64,000 nucleotides of DNA from Halichondria panicea (Eukaryota > Porifera > Demospongiae > Suberitida > Halichondriidae), in assembly GCF_963675165.1 (NCBI RefSeq), contig NC_087382.1, positions 7,116,315 to 7,180,314 on the forward strand, written 5' to 3'. Positions 11,620-22,624 of this stretch are shown in pieces. The translations under genes were made by a program, and so were the position numbers. The notes beneath the pieces are model-generated. The model ran no database searches and was not told the origin of the DNA. It saw nothing but the letters and a program-made list of their open reading frames with translations. The first letter of the stretch is position 1. Each line of letters opens with the position of its first letter.

Positions 11620-12938
11620 GCCAGTGAAAAAACACCACGTGCGTTGTACCGTTTTAGCCGAAAGAAGCCAGAGGCCGAGGAGGCGCGAAGCACTTAACCT
11701 TTGCTAATCATGTCTCTAATTGCCGTTGTGTTAATTAATTGCATGCGCCAGTCTCGTAAATTAGCCGCCCTTCCTACCTTGAGAAGGGCGGCTGATTCAA
11801 GAGCCTAACCATGGGTACACAGGATCTAGGAGTGAACTGCTATAAAGATCTCTCTCACTTGCACTGAGGAGATATCAAGCATTCAAGAGCTTCCACAACT
11901 GAAGATGTGGGATGTGGAATGCTTCTTCAGAGATATGGTGGGCACATTTTACACTTCACACCGTCAAGTAAAATTGGAGGAAAGTTCTCCCAAACGAATG
12001 GATCCCTCGTTGCCATCAATTATTACTAATGCCTTCATTTGATGTACTTGCGAATATATACTACAATGTGCCAGTTGATCATCCTCCCTCACAAGTTACT
12101 GCAATATAACTGACCACAACTATTTATAAATTGGACATTGATAATCATGAGCATTATATTCATGGCTAACAGCTATTAAATACATATTACATACATGTAG
12201 GTAAAAAATTATAGCCTTTAGGCAATTTTTACCAAATGTTGGTAGAAAGTATGATTTTATAGAAGCACTATAGCCTCAATAGCATGAGTATAATGCTAAT
12301 ACTGAGTATAATACGTACGGAAGGTGCTATAGTAGTACTACTAGAACAAAACAGCTAGATCAGTTTAACTCTTTTCTAAGATTTCTTTCTCCATAATAAT
12401 TATTATAGTTTCTTGGAAGATTATGTAGAAGCGTCTGTGATGTTGCAGTATAATTCTAGTTGATGATTTTCATTGAGACTAATGGGTAATAATTTAAGAC
12501 ATTGGTAAGACTAATAGGTATATACAATGCATGAGACTTGGGGACTAGGTAAAATGTTGAGGGCAAGGCCTATCCATAGATCATCTTATCTATGATTGAA
12601 TGTGTGAAAAAGCTCCATGATTTTTATAACAACATGTAGTATATGTTTATAGATACGTACCTGTTGCCAGTGTGCATGCACTAAGTCTCTGTGAAATATT
12701 GATACCAGATATATCGACTGCTTTCATAGTAAACGTGATTTTACGTGGGTGTCGTGCTGAGTATACTTCTTGAAAAATGATACTTCTGTGTGTACGTATG
12801 TATGTACGTATTGAAGAACCGCACCAATGATAACAGTATTCTCTTGTGTATATTATATTCTGCTTTCACACATGCTGAGAATTAAGTATATAGCTAACCA
12901 TTAGTAGCTTTGATAAGTTTGTGAACCAAGTGTCAAGT
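11620..12938. other. Divergent intergenic region, P2X7-tail gene to fibrinogen-like gene
   Basis: The genes on either side point away from each other, so both promoters should be here. The short GGCGGC inverted pair near 11765-11800 echoes sequence near 6950. The remainder is AT-rich with no supportable exon or RNA gene. Confidence 0.55.
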
Positions 12939-14224
12939 ATGAGTATGAGTAATCACCCAACCTCAGTGGAACTGTATGAAATGGTAGACAATATTAATCG
13001 CAACAATACTGACCAGCACCCTCATGGGGAAATATATACTAAAATCGAGAATTCATCAAATCCCTCATACGTTTGTACTAACGACAAGACTGTAGTGAAA
13101 TCAGAAGATCATGTAAAAGTCCTTGCTAGCAGTCCAATAGTTTGCAGAAAAAGAATCACTCTGTGTGCTTGCTTGTCAGTTGTTCGGTTAGTTTTTGCTG
13201 TGATTGCAATTAGTGTTGTATTTGTGTTTCTTCACTCTAACCAGCAACAGCAGATACAAATGCTACAATCTCAATTACAAAATTCAAGCCAACGAGTACA
13301 AATCTTGGAGCAAACCATCACTGGTTTAATAGAGCATGCACCTGCAACTACCCAACAAATAAATACCACTACCGATGCTATCGATGTTGAAACGATGCCT
13401 ACTATTCAAATGCCTATGCTTGGCTCTTTCGAGCATCCAGCTATTTCTTGTGGAGATTTTTCTCGCGACAGTCCTTCAAAGAAATATTGGGTTCAAAACA
13501 CAACTGGTAATCCTGTGTTGGTTTACTGTGATACCGATCACGATGGCTGCAGTTGTAACTGTGGTACATGGATGAGAGTAGCAAATGTTGATATGACGAA
13601 TCAAACTCAGCAATGCCCAACAAATTTACGTGAATTGACTAGAGATACAGCCCCATTGCGGACCTGTGGACGTCCTTTTAGCCTCTCAGATGCAGATTAC
13701 TGTGCATCAACAACATTTCGTACATATGGAATTCAGTATTCCCGTGTTTGTGGCCAAGTGATTGGCTATCAATTCGGGAGAACAGCAGCGTTTGATACAC
13801 AGTTTACTACTATTGATGAGCCATATTTGCACGGGATAAGCTTCACGGACAGCCCCGGCAACACATATGGTCTTTTGTTAGTGCTCATGACAAAGCGCAT
13901 ACAAATACAGACCTCTTGTGCCCCTGCATCAGGTCTGATGATCGTTATATTTTACAGATCCCACCGTTCATTAATGGTAACTACTTTTGTGCTACTGGCA
14001 GTAGAGGTTTAGCCACTCCTACAACATTCTACGTTAATGATCCCTTATGGGATGGCAAGGGCTGTGGTGCCACTAGTATGTGTTGTCAGTTCAATAATCT
14101 GCCGTGGTTCTGTAGAAAGCTTACCCGTCCAACCGATGATGACATTGAGTTGAGAATATGTGCTAATTCTCCGAGTGGTGGTGAAGACAACCCTATTGAA
14201 ATAGTTGATTTGTTTGTCTCTTAA
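12939..14224 (+). pseudogene. Type II membrane protein with fibrinogen-like domain, frameshifted
   Basis: This is a single-exon frame. ATG at 12939 is preferred over the upstream GTG at 12921. The order is: a cytosolic tail of about 70 residues, a membrane segment (VVRLVFAVIAISVVFVFL), a Gln-rich coiled coil (NQQQQIQMLQSQLQN), a spacer and an extracellular fibrinogen-like domain. The domain starts CGDFSRDSPSKKYW and passes through CGTWMRVANVDM and EYSRVCGQ-like sequence to a C-terminal part with PPFINGNYFC, DPLWDGKGCG and DDIELRICAN. Reading shifts by one base in the C run at about 13852-13856. Upstream and downstream halves are both intact but lie in different frames, and adding one base would give 428 codons plus stop. 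Either the copy is freshly inactivated or the assembly dropped a C. Similar secreted or type II lectin-like families are large in sponges. If it is intact in the animal, it would be a surface recognition protein. Confidence 0.75.
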
Positions 14225-15942
14225 TTGCAGGATCCTCCCATTCGTGTTTGCATGACATTGTAAATCTGATAGCGTTTTGATTATTCGTGTTATTCCCCCA
14301 AAGAACAGGAATGCATGAGTTACACCTTTAAACTTTCTTACTTATTTCTGTAGTCACCTTAAATTACTAGTGTTTCTTGAGACAGTGCATCTTGTTGCCC
14401 AGTGAGTGGGCAGATCAAAGCAATCCAGTGCTCTGTATATGGCATGTTGCATCACTACCATAGCAACCACATAATTATATGTTGCACTTGAGAGTGAGTG
14501 TCAGCATAGGTAAAAACAATGAAGTTTTGCCAAAGGTGATCTTCATCATAGGGAGGAACCACTTGACCTTAATTAGCTACATAATTATAGATCACTAATC
14601 GGATTTCTCAAAACTTTTGTTGTGAACTTTATAATTTTGCTCAGGCAGTGCTGCCACTGCATGCATGCATGCTGGCCATGAGCATAAATTGAGCGGCTTG
14701 ACTCAAGTCAATGGAAAGCTGGTCTCGAGGCTTGCATTTCTGCTAGTGAGCAATAATAATTTTTTTATTATTGGCGAAAACAAAACTTGAAACCCTGAAA
14801 ATAAAAATAGCAAAAGCTTATTGACACTAAAACTAGGCTAGGAGTAGTTTGCAAGCTAGACAAGTTTGCAATGCTATTAGTGACCTTATAATAAGGTCAA
14901 TTAGGTGGTACCATTTCTCCATTAAGGTCAACTTTCTGTATATGCCATAATTTTTATACCATAATTATTATACATTTAGCTGGTAATTTCCGGGGACAAA
15001 ATTCGTAGTTTTTGTGGTTGGAGCTCGATTTGACCACAAATGAAGCGACCTGGCCTTGACTAACCTTTTACCTGCAATGCAATCAGCAACCACGAAAATA
15101 TTTATCCACACAAATCATATTTTGTCCCCTGAAGATTACCGGCTATATACGGTATACAGAACCACTCTCACCACAGTGCAATGTGCCATATATAATTATA
15201 TAGGCCACTGCATTAATTTTCTTCTACCATACGAAAATAACCCGCTATACGGTACCTTGCATTAGCCTCGTACCTGGCTACATATGCACCTCTACCTTTT
15301 CATTGCTAATTTTTTGGCGGTAATCACCCCTCATAAGTGATGTGCCCAGAATTTTCGAAGTGGTAGACTTCAACACAATACATGTATACCTCTTTTACAG
15401 GCCTACATGTTGTACACATGTATATATATATCATAATCATTACTAGAATATTTTGCTGGTGAAAAACCTTTGCGAATGAGCCAAATCAGCAGAAATTTAA
15501 CCCTTTGCGATCTAACTATTGCGTTCTGGCAAGGATTGTGTGTATTTTACTAGTAATAATAGGTCTTGCGGATTTTATTGTTGCGAATTGATCAACCCTC
15601 GCAAAATTTGATTCTCGCAAAACATTCTAGTAATACGGTATAAGGGGTGGATATTAGAATTGGGTTAGTACCACCGCAACTCCTACATTTGTGTCTAACT
15701 ATAATTATATAAATTACATTGGTACAAAAAACTAGATCATGAGATAGAATTATCTTAAACAAAAAACACAAAAATCCTTAAAAAAATGAAAGTAATTATA
15801 GTATGTTCGATCAATACAGCATTAATTTACTACAGATCTATAGATTGTCATTGTATACAAGGTTAGAATGTTAATTTAGTGTGCTTAAAAATTGACACAG
15901 GCATAATTACACCATTACACTAAGAAGTGTCCACATGATATC
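14225..15942. other. Intergenic, fibrinogen-like gene to MPP2/6-like gene (convergent)
   Basis: It holds a composite family A palindrome at about 14976-15254 and a family B palindrome at 15436-15640. No exon is supported. Confidence 0.6.
15436..15640. repeat. Palindromic element, family B
   Basis: The left arm is TTACTAGAATATTTTGC with GGTGAAAAACCTTTGCGAA. The right arm is CTCGCAAAACATTCTAGTAA followed by TACGGTA. The interior contains GATCTAACTATTGCGTTCTG. Other copies lie at 41101-41332 and 56098-56322. They share the TACCGTATTA...TACGGTA border style with family A, but the interior differs. Confidence 0.85.
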
Positions 15943-18900
15943 TCACATGACCCAGTTGGCTGGCACCCAGTGTTTGCCTGTTGAGAACACTCGAATAGTT
16001 GCCAGTAGTTCTTCATAAGCTATGTCAATATTCTCATTGACAATGGTAGCGTCAAAATAGTGGCCGTAAAGACCCTCAATCTTGATAGATTCTTGGGCAC
16101 ACCGGTCATAATCTTCTTCCTGGAAAGAAAAACAGCAGTTCGTATATCATTTGTAGTATTCATGTAGATCATAGGTACCGACTCTACCGAAGTTACGCCC
16201 ACCCCCACTTTTGAGTGAAAGTTCCTGCATAGGCTAATTTGGCTCAAGATTACACCAGTGATAGTGAGCAGTTGTCAAGAAAAGGTTTAGCACTTTTTTG
16301 TGTAAGCTGTCTATAGTAGATCCAGTACATGTACCGTATAGCGGGTATATTTCGAGGGTATAAAATTAATGTTCGCGGTTTTTGCGGATTGAGCCTGTAC
16401 CGCGAAAATTTATACCCACGAAATGTTACCATACGGGTAGAAAATTTCGAGGTGTTTTAATTTCGCGTTTTTCGTGAGTGGCTGCAGAACACGAAAATTA
16501 AAACCCGCGAAAGGCTTTGTTTACGCATGCGAGATAGTGACACACCCTAACTCCACGAAATTTACTACCCGCGAAATTTTCCAAATAAGACAGAATATTG
16601 AATTGCACGGAAATTTACACCCTCGAAATTTTCTACCCGTACGGTATATCTTATTGAATAGTAGGCGTGTTCAGTATTATTGACCATACCTATCGACAAT
16701 AAGAGGAAAGAAAAAGGAATCTAGAGACAAGGACACCGGTATAGCCAGCTAGCTTGCTCTACGTCTACTGTATCCCCTGACCATGGCCTGCACAGCAAAC
16801 TTTCTGCTAGAGGTGGAGGACAAGGACATTATGTCCTCCACCTCTAGCAGAACGTTTGCCATAGTGCCTCACCGATTCATACAGACTAGGCCTGGATTCG
16901 AAGCTAACGGTGTGGAGGTACAGCTGCATGTTGATGTGCGCATGCATGCGCCAAAAGGCTGGAACTCAGACCATGAAAATAAAATCCGCGAAATCCTTTG
17001 TAGAGGTCCGTCCGCGAAAATTTATACCCTCAAAATATACCCACTATATGGTATAAGAGACAAGGACAATCTTGTCTGGATCTCCGTTGAAGACTCCGAC
17101 AGTGACAAGGAACAACCTTATGATGCAGAATCTTGGCTTGCACAATTTCTTTATACCTAGCTACTTTACCCATGCACATTGTTGTATATTCATTGTATTT
17201 TAAGAGCTGGCAGGCCTCAGACAGAAAAAAACCTAGTTTCTTAATGAGTGGGCGAACACCTGGGGTGGGCTTAACTTCGAGACAAACTACTGTTTTCGAA
17301 ATTAAGCCCATCCAACCTGTAGCTGCTTTGTAGTATGCAATTAGGGTGGGCATAATCTCGGTACATGCATAATTATAATTATAACATAATTATATGCACA
17401 ATTGTACGTATCCAGGTGTAGTACAGTGACTTACAGAGAGGAGGGAGTGCCCTGCAGGGTTGTCCACTCTGGCAGAGGAATGGAGTTTTTTCACGCCCTC
17501 GGCATTAGCTGCCTTCACAAACACCACCAATGGACGGAACTGAGGAGTACGAAGCAGCTTCAACGCCTGCAAGGGAGTCATAATAACATAATATAACAGG
17601 TAATAAGAATTCAGTGACTAATAGATAGTAGAGGTGATCTATGATAAAACTTTGCCTGCAGCAAGCTGGACATGAAACTGGGAGTTTGCAAGCACTAGCT
17701 AGCTATACCTTAGGCTTAGCTACGATCTACATACATGTACTAGACTACTAGTATAGATTGTATGTTTAGACTATCACTACTTGTGTCTTTCTAAATGCTA
17801 GATCTAGCTTAGTTATCATATCATCTAGCAGGTAGCCACCAGAGCTGGCCACGCTGGTTCCCTGATCTGACTTGCAGCACGGCTTGTCTCAGTATACAGT
17901 ACAGTACACAGTCTGAATGCGTGGGAGAATACCTTACGTCACGATTGTGGGTTACATATCGCCACCACGTTAATATCCTTGTGGATCACACGATTTCCCA
18001 AACCAGGCCTTACTTTTTCTTAACTGTACGCCCATTTCTCTCTTTGCTGCCTCATTTGGTCTACCTTGTATTTATGGATGAACAATGACTACAGCAAGAA
18101 AAAGTAAGGCCTGATACTAGTTATATGACTGAGTGTCCATAGCTGGCAATGTTACATTACAGGGTATTGAAATAACAGTTGACCTTTTTTCTTTAGCAAA
18201 TTTTCTGGTTATTTTTCAAAAACATGCCTTATTTCCCCTCTCTACATGTACTTCAAAATCCTGTATGACACCCTGCACACATAGTCAGCTTTACCGTATT
18301 CCTCATGCGGCTACGCCTCGAAGCATAAAAATATGACATTGTACACTAATGATTCACCTGAGGATGGACATCAAGGATGCACATTTTTCCTGTGTTGATA
18401 ATGTCAACAACGCTCTCTGATTTAATACCATATAAGTGTTGTTGGTACTTTCCGAACTCAATGAATTTATGGGCCATAATCTCTCTCCGCATATGTTCCT
18501 CAGAAACAAAGTTAAAGTTGTTTCGATCCTCAGTAGACTTAGGAGGGCGGGTTGTGTCTGAAAGTGCGATTGTGAAGTAAGAACACTACATGTACATGTA
18601 CATGTATGTACTGAAAGCCAGCATGCAACGTACATTTAATATTTAACTTACGAGCATTACGTACATGCCATGCATTCATGCACATGTATTAGAAGCTTAC
18701 ATGTACCCAGAAACTTACGAGCTTTGACTTCAGAAAATCTTGTTCCATGTTCTGTAAGAAGTCTGGTCTTCAAGCTACGCCGACCAATGTTGGGAGCACC
18801 TGGTTTTTTTTAAGAACATGATGAATAATAATTAAGTTTGCATGCAGGGAAACCAAAAGAGTGGGAAATGGATTGACTATAAAAAAGGATGCCAAAAATT

Positions 18901-21900
18901 CAAAGTCACATTTTAATGGCTGCCCCCTAAAGTCCCAGTGCAGCTTTGCATAATTATCTTTCCACACTCACCTGCTACGAAGAGCTAGCACTGTAGTGCA
19001 GAGCCAACAGAATATAATTATGCTAAGCATGAGTCTGAAGAGACTGCAATGGCCTTCAAGGTAAATGTAAGTAAGCAAACTACGTCACAACTCAAAAACA
19101 TAACTACGTGTACATTTTGCAAATTCATGGACGTGTAAAAATTAAGCCATATTACTTGTACATGTACTTCCTTGCAACTGTCGAGTAGATACTGTAGCAC
19201 ACACATGCACACATTACCGTATTACGCGTATCAAGGAACCAATCATGGGCACTCATATCTTGAACACGATATTTGCATGCGATAATCAGACAATACACCC
19301 ACCGATTAACACGAGTGTTCTGTACTGGAAATTCTCAACCTGGACAACAGGTTCATAAAGCACTAGATTGTAGGACTCAAACTCTCCAGAGTGATGGGAC
19401 GAGTACATGACCTTCTTCTTTGGCTTTTTCCCCCCTATACAACCCACTTGAGCTCTACCGTCGAGACTCTTGAAAGCCTTACGTCTGGGGGTGTAGAGAA
19501 GCAAATGGTAAGACATTGCATGCTAGTGATTCTTTATCATCTACACAAATATACGTGTACATGTACGTACATAATAAGATGTACATGTAGTATAGATTTA
19601 ATTAATGCAAGTTTGACTCCCACCTCTCCTCCAATATCTGACTGGGTACGAGTCCAGCAACTGAACGGTCCGAGTGTTGCATAGCCTGCCACCAGAAGCT
19701 ATCCTCCTGGTTAAGGATCTTGAGAATGTCTCCTTTGCGGAAAGTCATCCCTGCGTCTTGTGATGGAATCAGTCTGTCTTGTCTGGGGTTGTAGTCAAAA
19801 TGAGCTCTAACAAAGAGCTCAGTGAGACCTGCAGGCTCATGGTAGCCTGGCTCCACCTTGATAACTAGCGACCCAGAGCTGTTTTTCTGGACGGGGTAAA
19901 GGAAGTGAATTTAACTACTGTGACTCAGACACTGTGGGAGTATCGCGTAACTGTTTAATGAACTGTATAGACAGTTCACTTTGATACACTCTCAGATAAT
20001 TATGCTACTTACACAAGATCTATATGCATAAAGTTAACATGACTACAGATTAAATTATTATGCCTCGGTGCGCATGCGCAAGCAAGGTATACGGTAGTGT
20101 GTTTGTGTATCTGTCTGTCTGTGTAGACTGTTTCAGCTGCTCAAGGGTCAATGAAGTGCAAGTAAGAGTTTCTATAAGCTTCTAATCATGTTTTCTTGGC
20201 TTGGTATTTGTGGATTTGCAAAATAAAGCTTCGTTCTTGAGTTATGCCTAGTTTTGCTTACTTGGAATGCCATTGCAGCCTTTTCAGAAGAGTCCGTAGC
20301 AAAACTTGTTCACCGAGTGTTGCTACTCTACTTACTAGATAGCTCTGCACTAGAACGCTAGCTATTGGTAGCTGCAAGAGTGAGAGGAGAGCTGCAAGGC
20401 TCTGCTGACTTGCAGCCATTAATTTTAGCTTTTGGAATTGATCATTTTTAACAACAATCATCGTCGATCAATACCCACTCTTTGAATTTCCCTGTGATTC
20501 TGCATGCAGGCAAAATTAAAAATGTTCATCATAATTATAATCAATGTGTGTATAAAAGCTAGCTTTATGTTATGTAGCTTTGGCACCTCCACCGAGGCAT
20601 CAGCACCCGCGGTGCTTTCATTAGTACAGTACAGGTGGCTCACCAGTAGTGCCTGCAGGTCAGAGGGATTCATTGAGTCGACTAACTCCTGGTTGACCTC
20701 CACAATCCTGTCTCCAACTTGTAGCAATCCCTGTCTATGGATCAGACCCCCGTACAGTATCCTAGCAATGATCAGCTTGTTGTTCACCAGCTTCATAGTA
20801 ATACCCTACTCAGTGAGTGGTGAATGTGTGGAGTGTTAGGTTCTATTAACAGTCAAACAAACTCTATATTACGTGTTACGCAATAACACATGACTGCACG
20901 TATAGTTATAGGTACCGTATAGCAGGTGGTATAAATAAACACGTTTTTCACTGATTATAAGCATGTATTGCGAACATTTATACCCACGAATAATAATATT
21001 GCAATAACAAAGCTGCATGCTAGTCCACGAAAACTAAATTCGCAAAATTTTTGGAACAGTCTTTTTCCACGAATTCATAGTTATACCCTCGTACCTGTTA
21101 TACGGTATTTGGATACTTGCAATGTCAAAGACTGGCCGGGGGAAGCACAAATATTGTGGAAACAAAAAAGCGGGAAAGAGTCGTACGTGAATGCATTTAA
21201 ATTTTCTACACAGGGCCAAGTAACAATGCAAATGATATTCATGACATACATGGTCCGATGTTTACTACCCTGCCCTGGCATTCTTATAATTGTATTTCAG
21301 AGCAAGGCATACTGTCAGTGCAGCATAAACTGATGCAAAACTATTGGACCACCATTGTGAGAGTTAATTGTGGGTTTATAATGATATTCATAGCGACAAT
21401 TGTAACCTGTTGCCCAACCTCAACAGTAACTCGAATCATAGTAACCTACCAGTGCCTCTGTGGTGTCCTTATGCAACCCAACGACACGGAACTCTGGTCC
21501 GCGACCATGGTGACGGTGTCTCCCTAACTGTGTCTGGGGGTGGAAGTTAGGGTCGTACGCTGGAAGGGGAGTCTCATAGTTCCTGGAACGCACTGTGTCG
21601 TGGACCAGCAGAATAGACTGGGTGGAAATAATTATGTTCATCAATTACCACTAGAATTTATTGACATCCCCGTACAATGTATGCAAAATATGGTATAGTT
21701 TACACGAATAAATCATTGTGTACATAACATGTTCTGACAGACTACTGTACCTTTATATGTGGCTTCTGAAGAATGGCGACTAGATCTCTTTCTTCGGCAT
21801 ATTTGTGGGGTGCACTGGCCTGGAGCTGATATTGACAATACACAGAGACGTAAAAATGTACGAATGGGACACACTTAACTTGTACAGTCATGCAAAAGAC

Positions 21901-22624
21901 ATGCGCAGTACATAACAATTATATTTACACCACCACTAATAAGGCTAACTGGCATAGTTCACAGTTTATACCTCATAACAGAGAGGACTGACTGCTCCTA
22001 GAGGTTGCTCAAAGCTCTGAGACTCCGCTACATGGTCATTCAACTCAGCCAGAGCTTTCACTTGGGGATCACGAACAAAGGTTTGGAGGAAATTGATGTC
22101 TTCATCCCAAGTGAACTCTTCTACTCTTAGTTCTTCAAGCACCGAGTTTAGTTGTGAAAACACCTCTGTGTAGTGCAAGTGTGTGTGCGGGTGTGTGAGT
22201 AAATTAAGATCCAGAGTGGATACATACATACATGTACATGTACATGTATCAGTCATAATGAATGATAGTACCTGCACACAAATTATTGCAGAAATAAGAT
22301 GCTAGGATTGCCATGAAAGTACCACAAAAAAGCATAGAACAGTGAGCAATCATGCGAGCATTGTGATCAATTTGCACTGGTAATTACAAGCATTTTTGAT
22401 AAATCCATTATACTCATCTTCTACGATTATCTGAGCTGTAAGTACATGTACCAATGTAATTAATTTCGTACTACTTTATATGTATATATAGGATCAAAAC
22501 ATTGACAGTGGATACCGATGATATGCATGTACTGAAACCAATATGTTATGCAATCATGTTACGCAAGCTTACCTTTAAGATTTGATATATTTTCTTCATG
22601 CTGCACAACCCCATTAGTAGCCAT
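15943..22624 (-). CDS. MPP2/6: MAGUK scaffold, MPP2/MPP6 (p55-type): L27-PDZ-SH3-guanylate-kinase-like, 561 aa
   Basis: Exons in transcript order: 22573-22624, 21972-22165, 21751-21825, 21450-21617, 20644-20805, 19624-19886, 19303-19484, 18719-18799, 18358-18557, 17435-17566 and 15943-16119. Every phase closes and the total is 1686 nt. MATNGVV leads into an L27 region (VFSQLNSVLEELRVEEF). The linker DTVRSRNYETPLP and the PDZ (LGITMKLVNNKLIIARILYGG, VGDRIVEVN) follow. Next come SH3 (LFVRAHFDYNPRQD, SFWWQAM, GLVPSQ), a basic hook (GGKKPKKKVMY) and the GK domain (LVLIGAPNIGRR, TTRPPK, FVSEEHM, GHYFDATIV), ending HWVPANWVM. The P-loop lacks GxxGxGKS, as in other MAGUKs, so the domain should bind phosphoproteins rather than convert GMP. 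Such proteins organise cell-junction and polarity complexes under the plasma membrane. Length and linker fit MPP2/6. Divergent from the PALS1-like gene. Confidence 0.92.
16120..17434. other. Last intron of the MPP2/6-like gene, repeat-rich
   Basis: It contains two family A palindromes joined at 16332-16648 and a half copy at about 16964-17053. It also holds a hairpin at 16803-16851, whose 20-bp arms (TCTGCTAGAGGTGGAGGACA) flank a 9-nt loop. A 125-codon plus-strand frame at 16783-17160 runs across these repeats and is not considered a gene. Confidence 0.7.
20053..20626. repeat. Family D element, reversed, abutting a splice donor
   Basis: It spans GCCTCGGTGCGCATGCGCAAG to CACCCGCGGTGCTTTCATTA. 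It ends only about 18 bp from the donor of the PDZ exon (20644) of the MPP2/6-like gene and nearly fills the intron 19887-20643. Confidence 0.75.

Noticed and set aside
16783-17160. 125-codon plus-strand open frame
   Set aside because: It runs through a perfect hairpin and a family A palindrome within a MAGUK intron, and shows no protein-like domain or splice context.
20458-20839. 112- and 111-codon frames on opposite strands
   Set aside because: The minus frame is the PDZ exon read through its donor into a family D element; the plus frame is its antisense.
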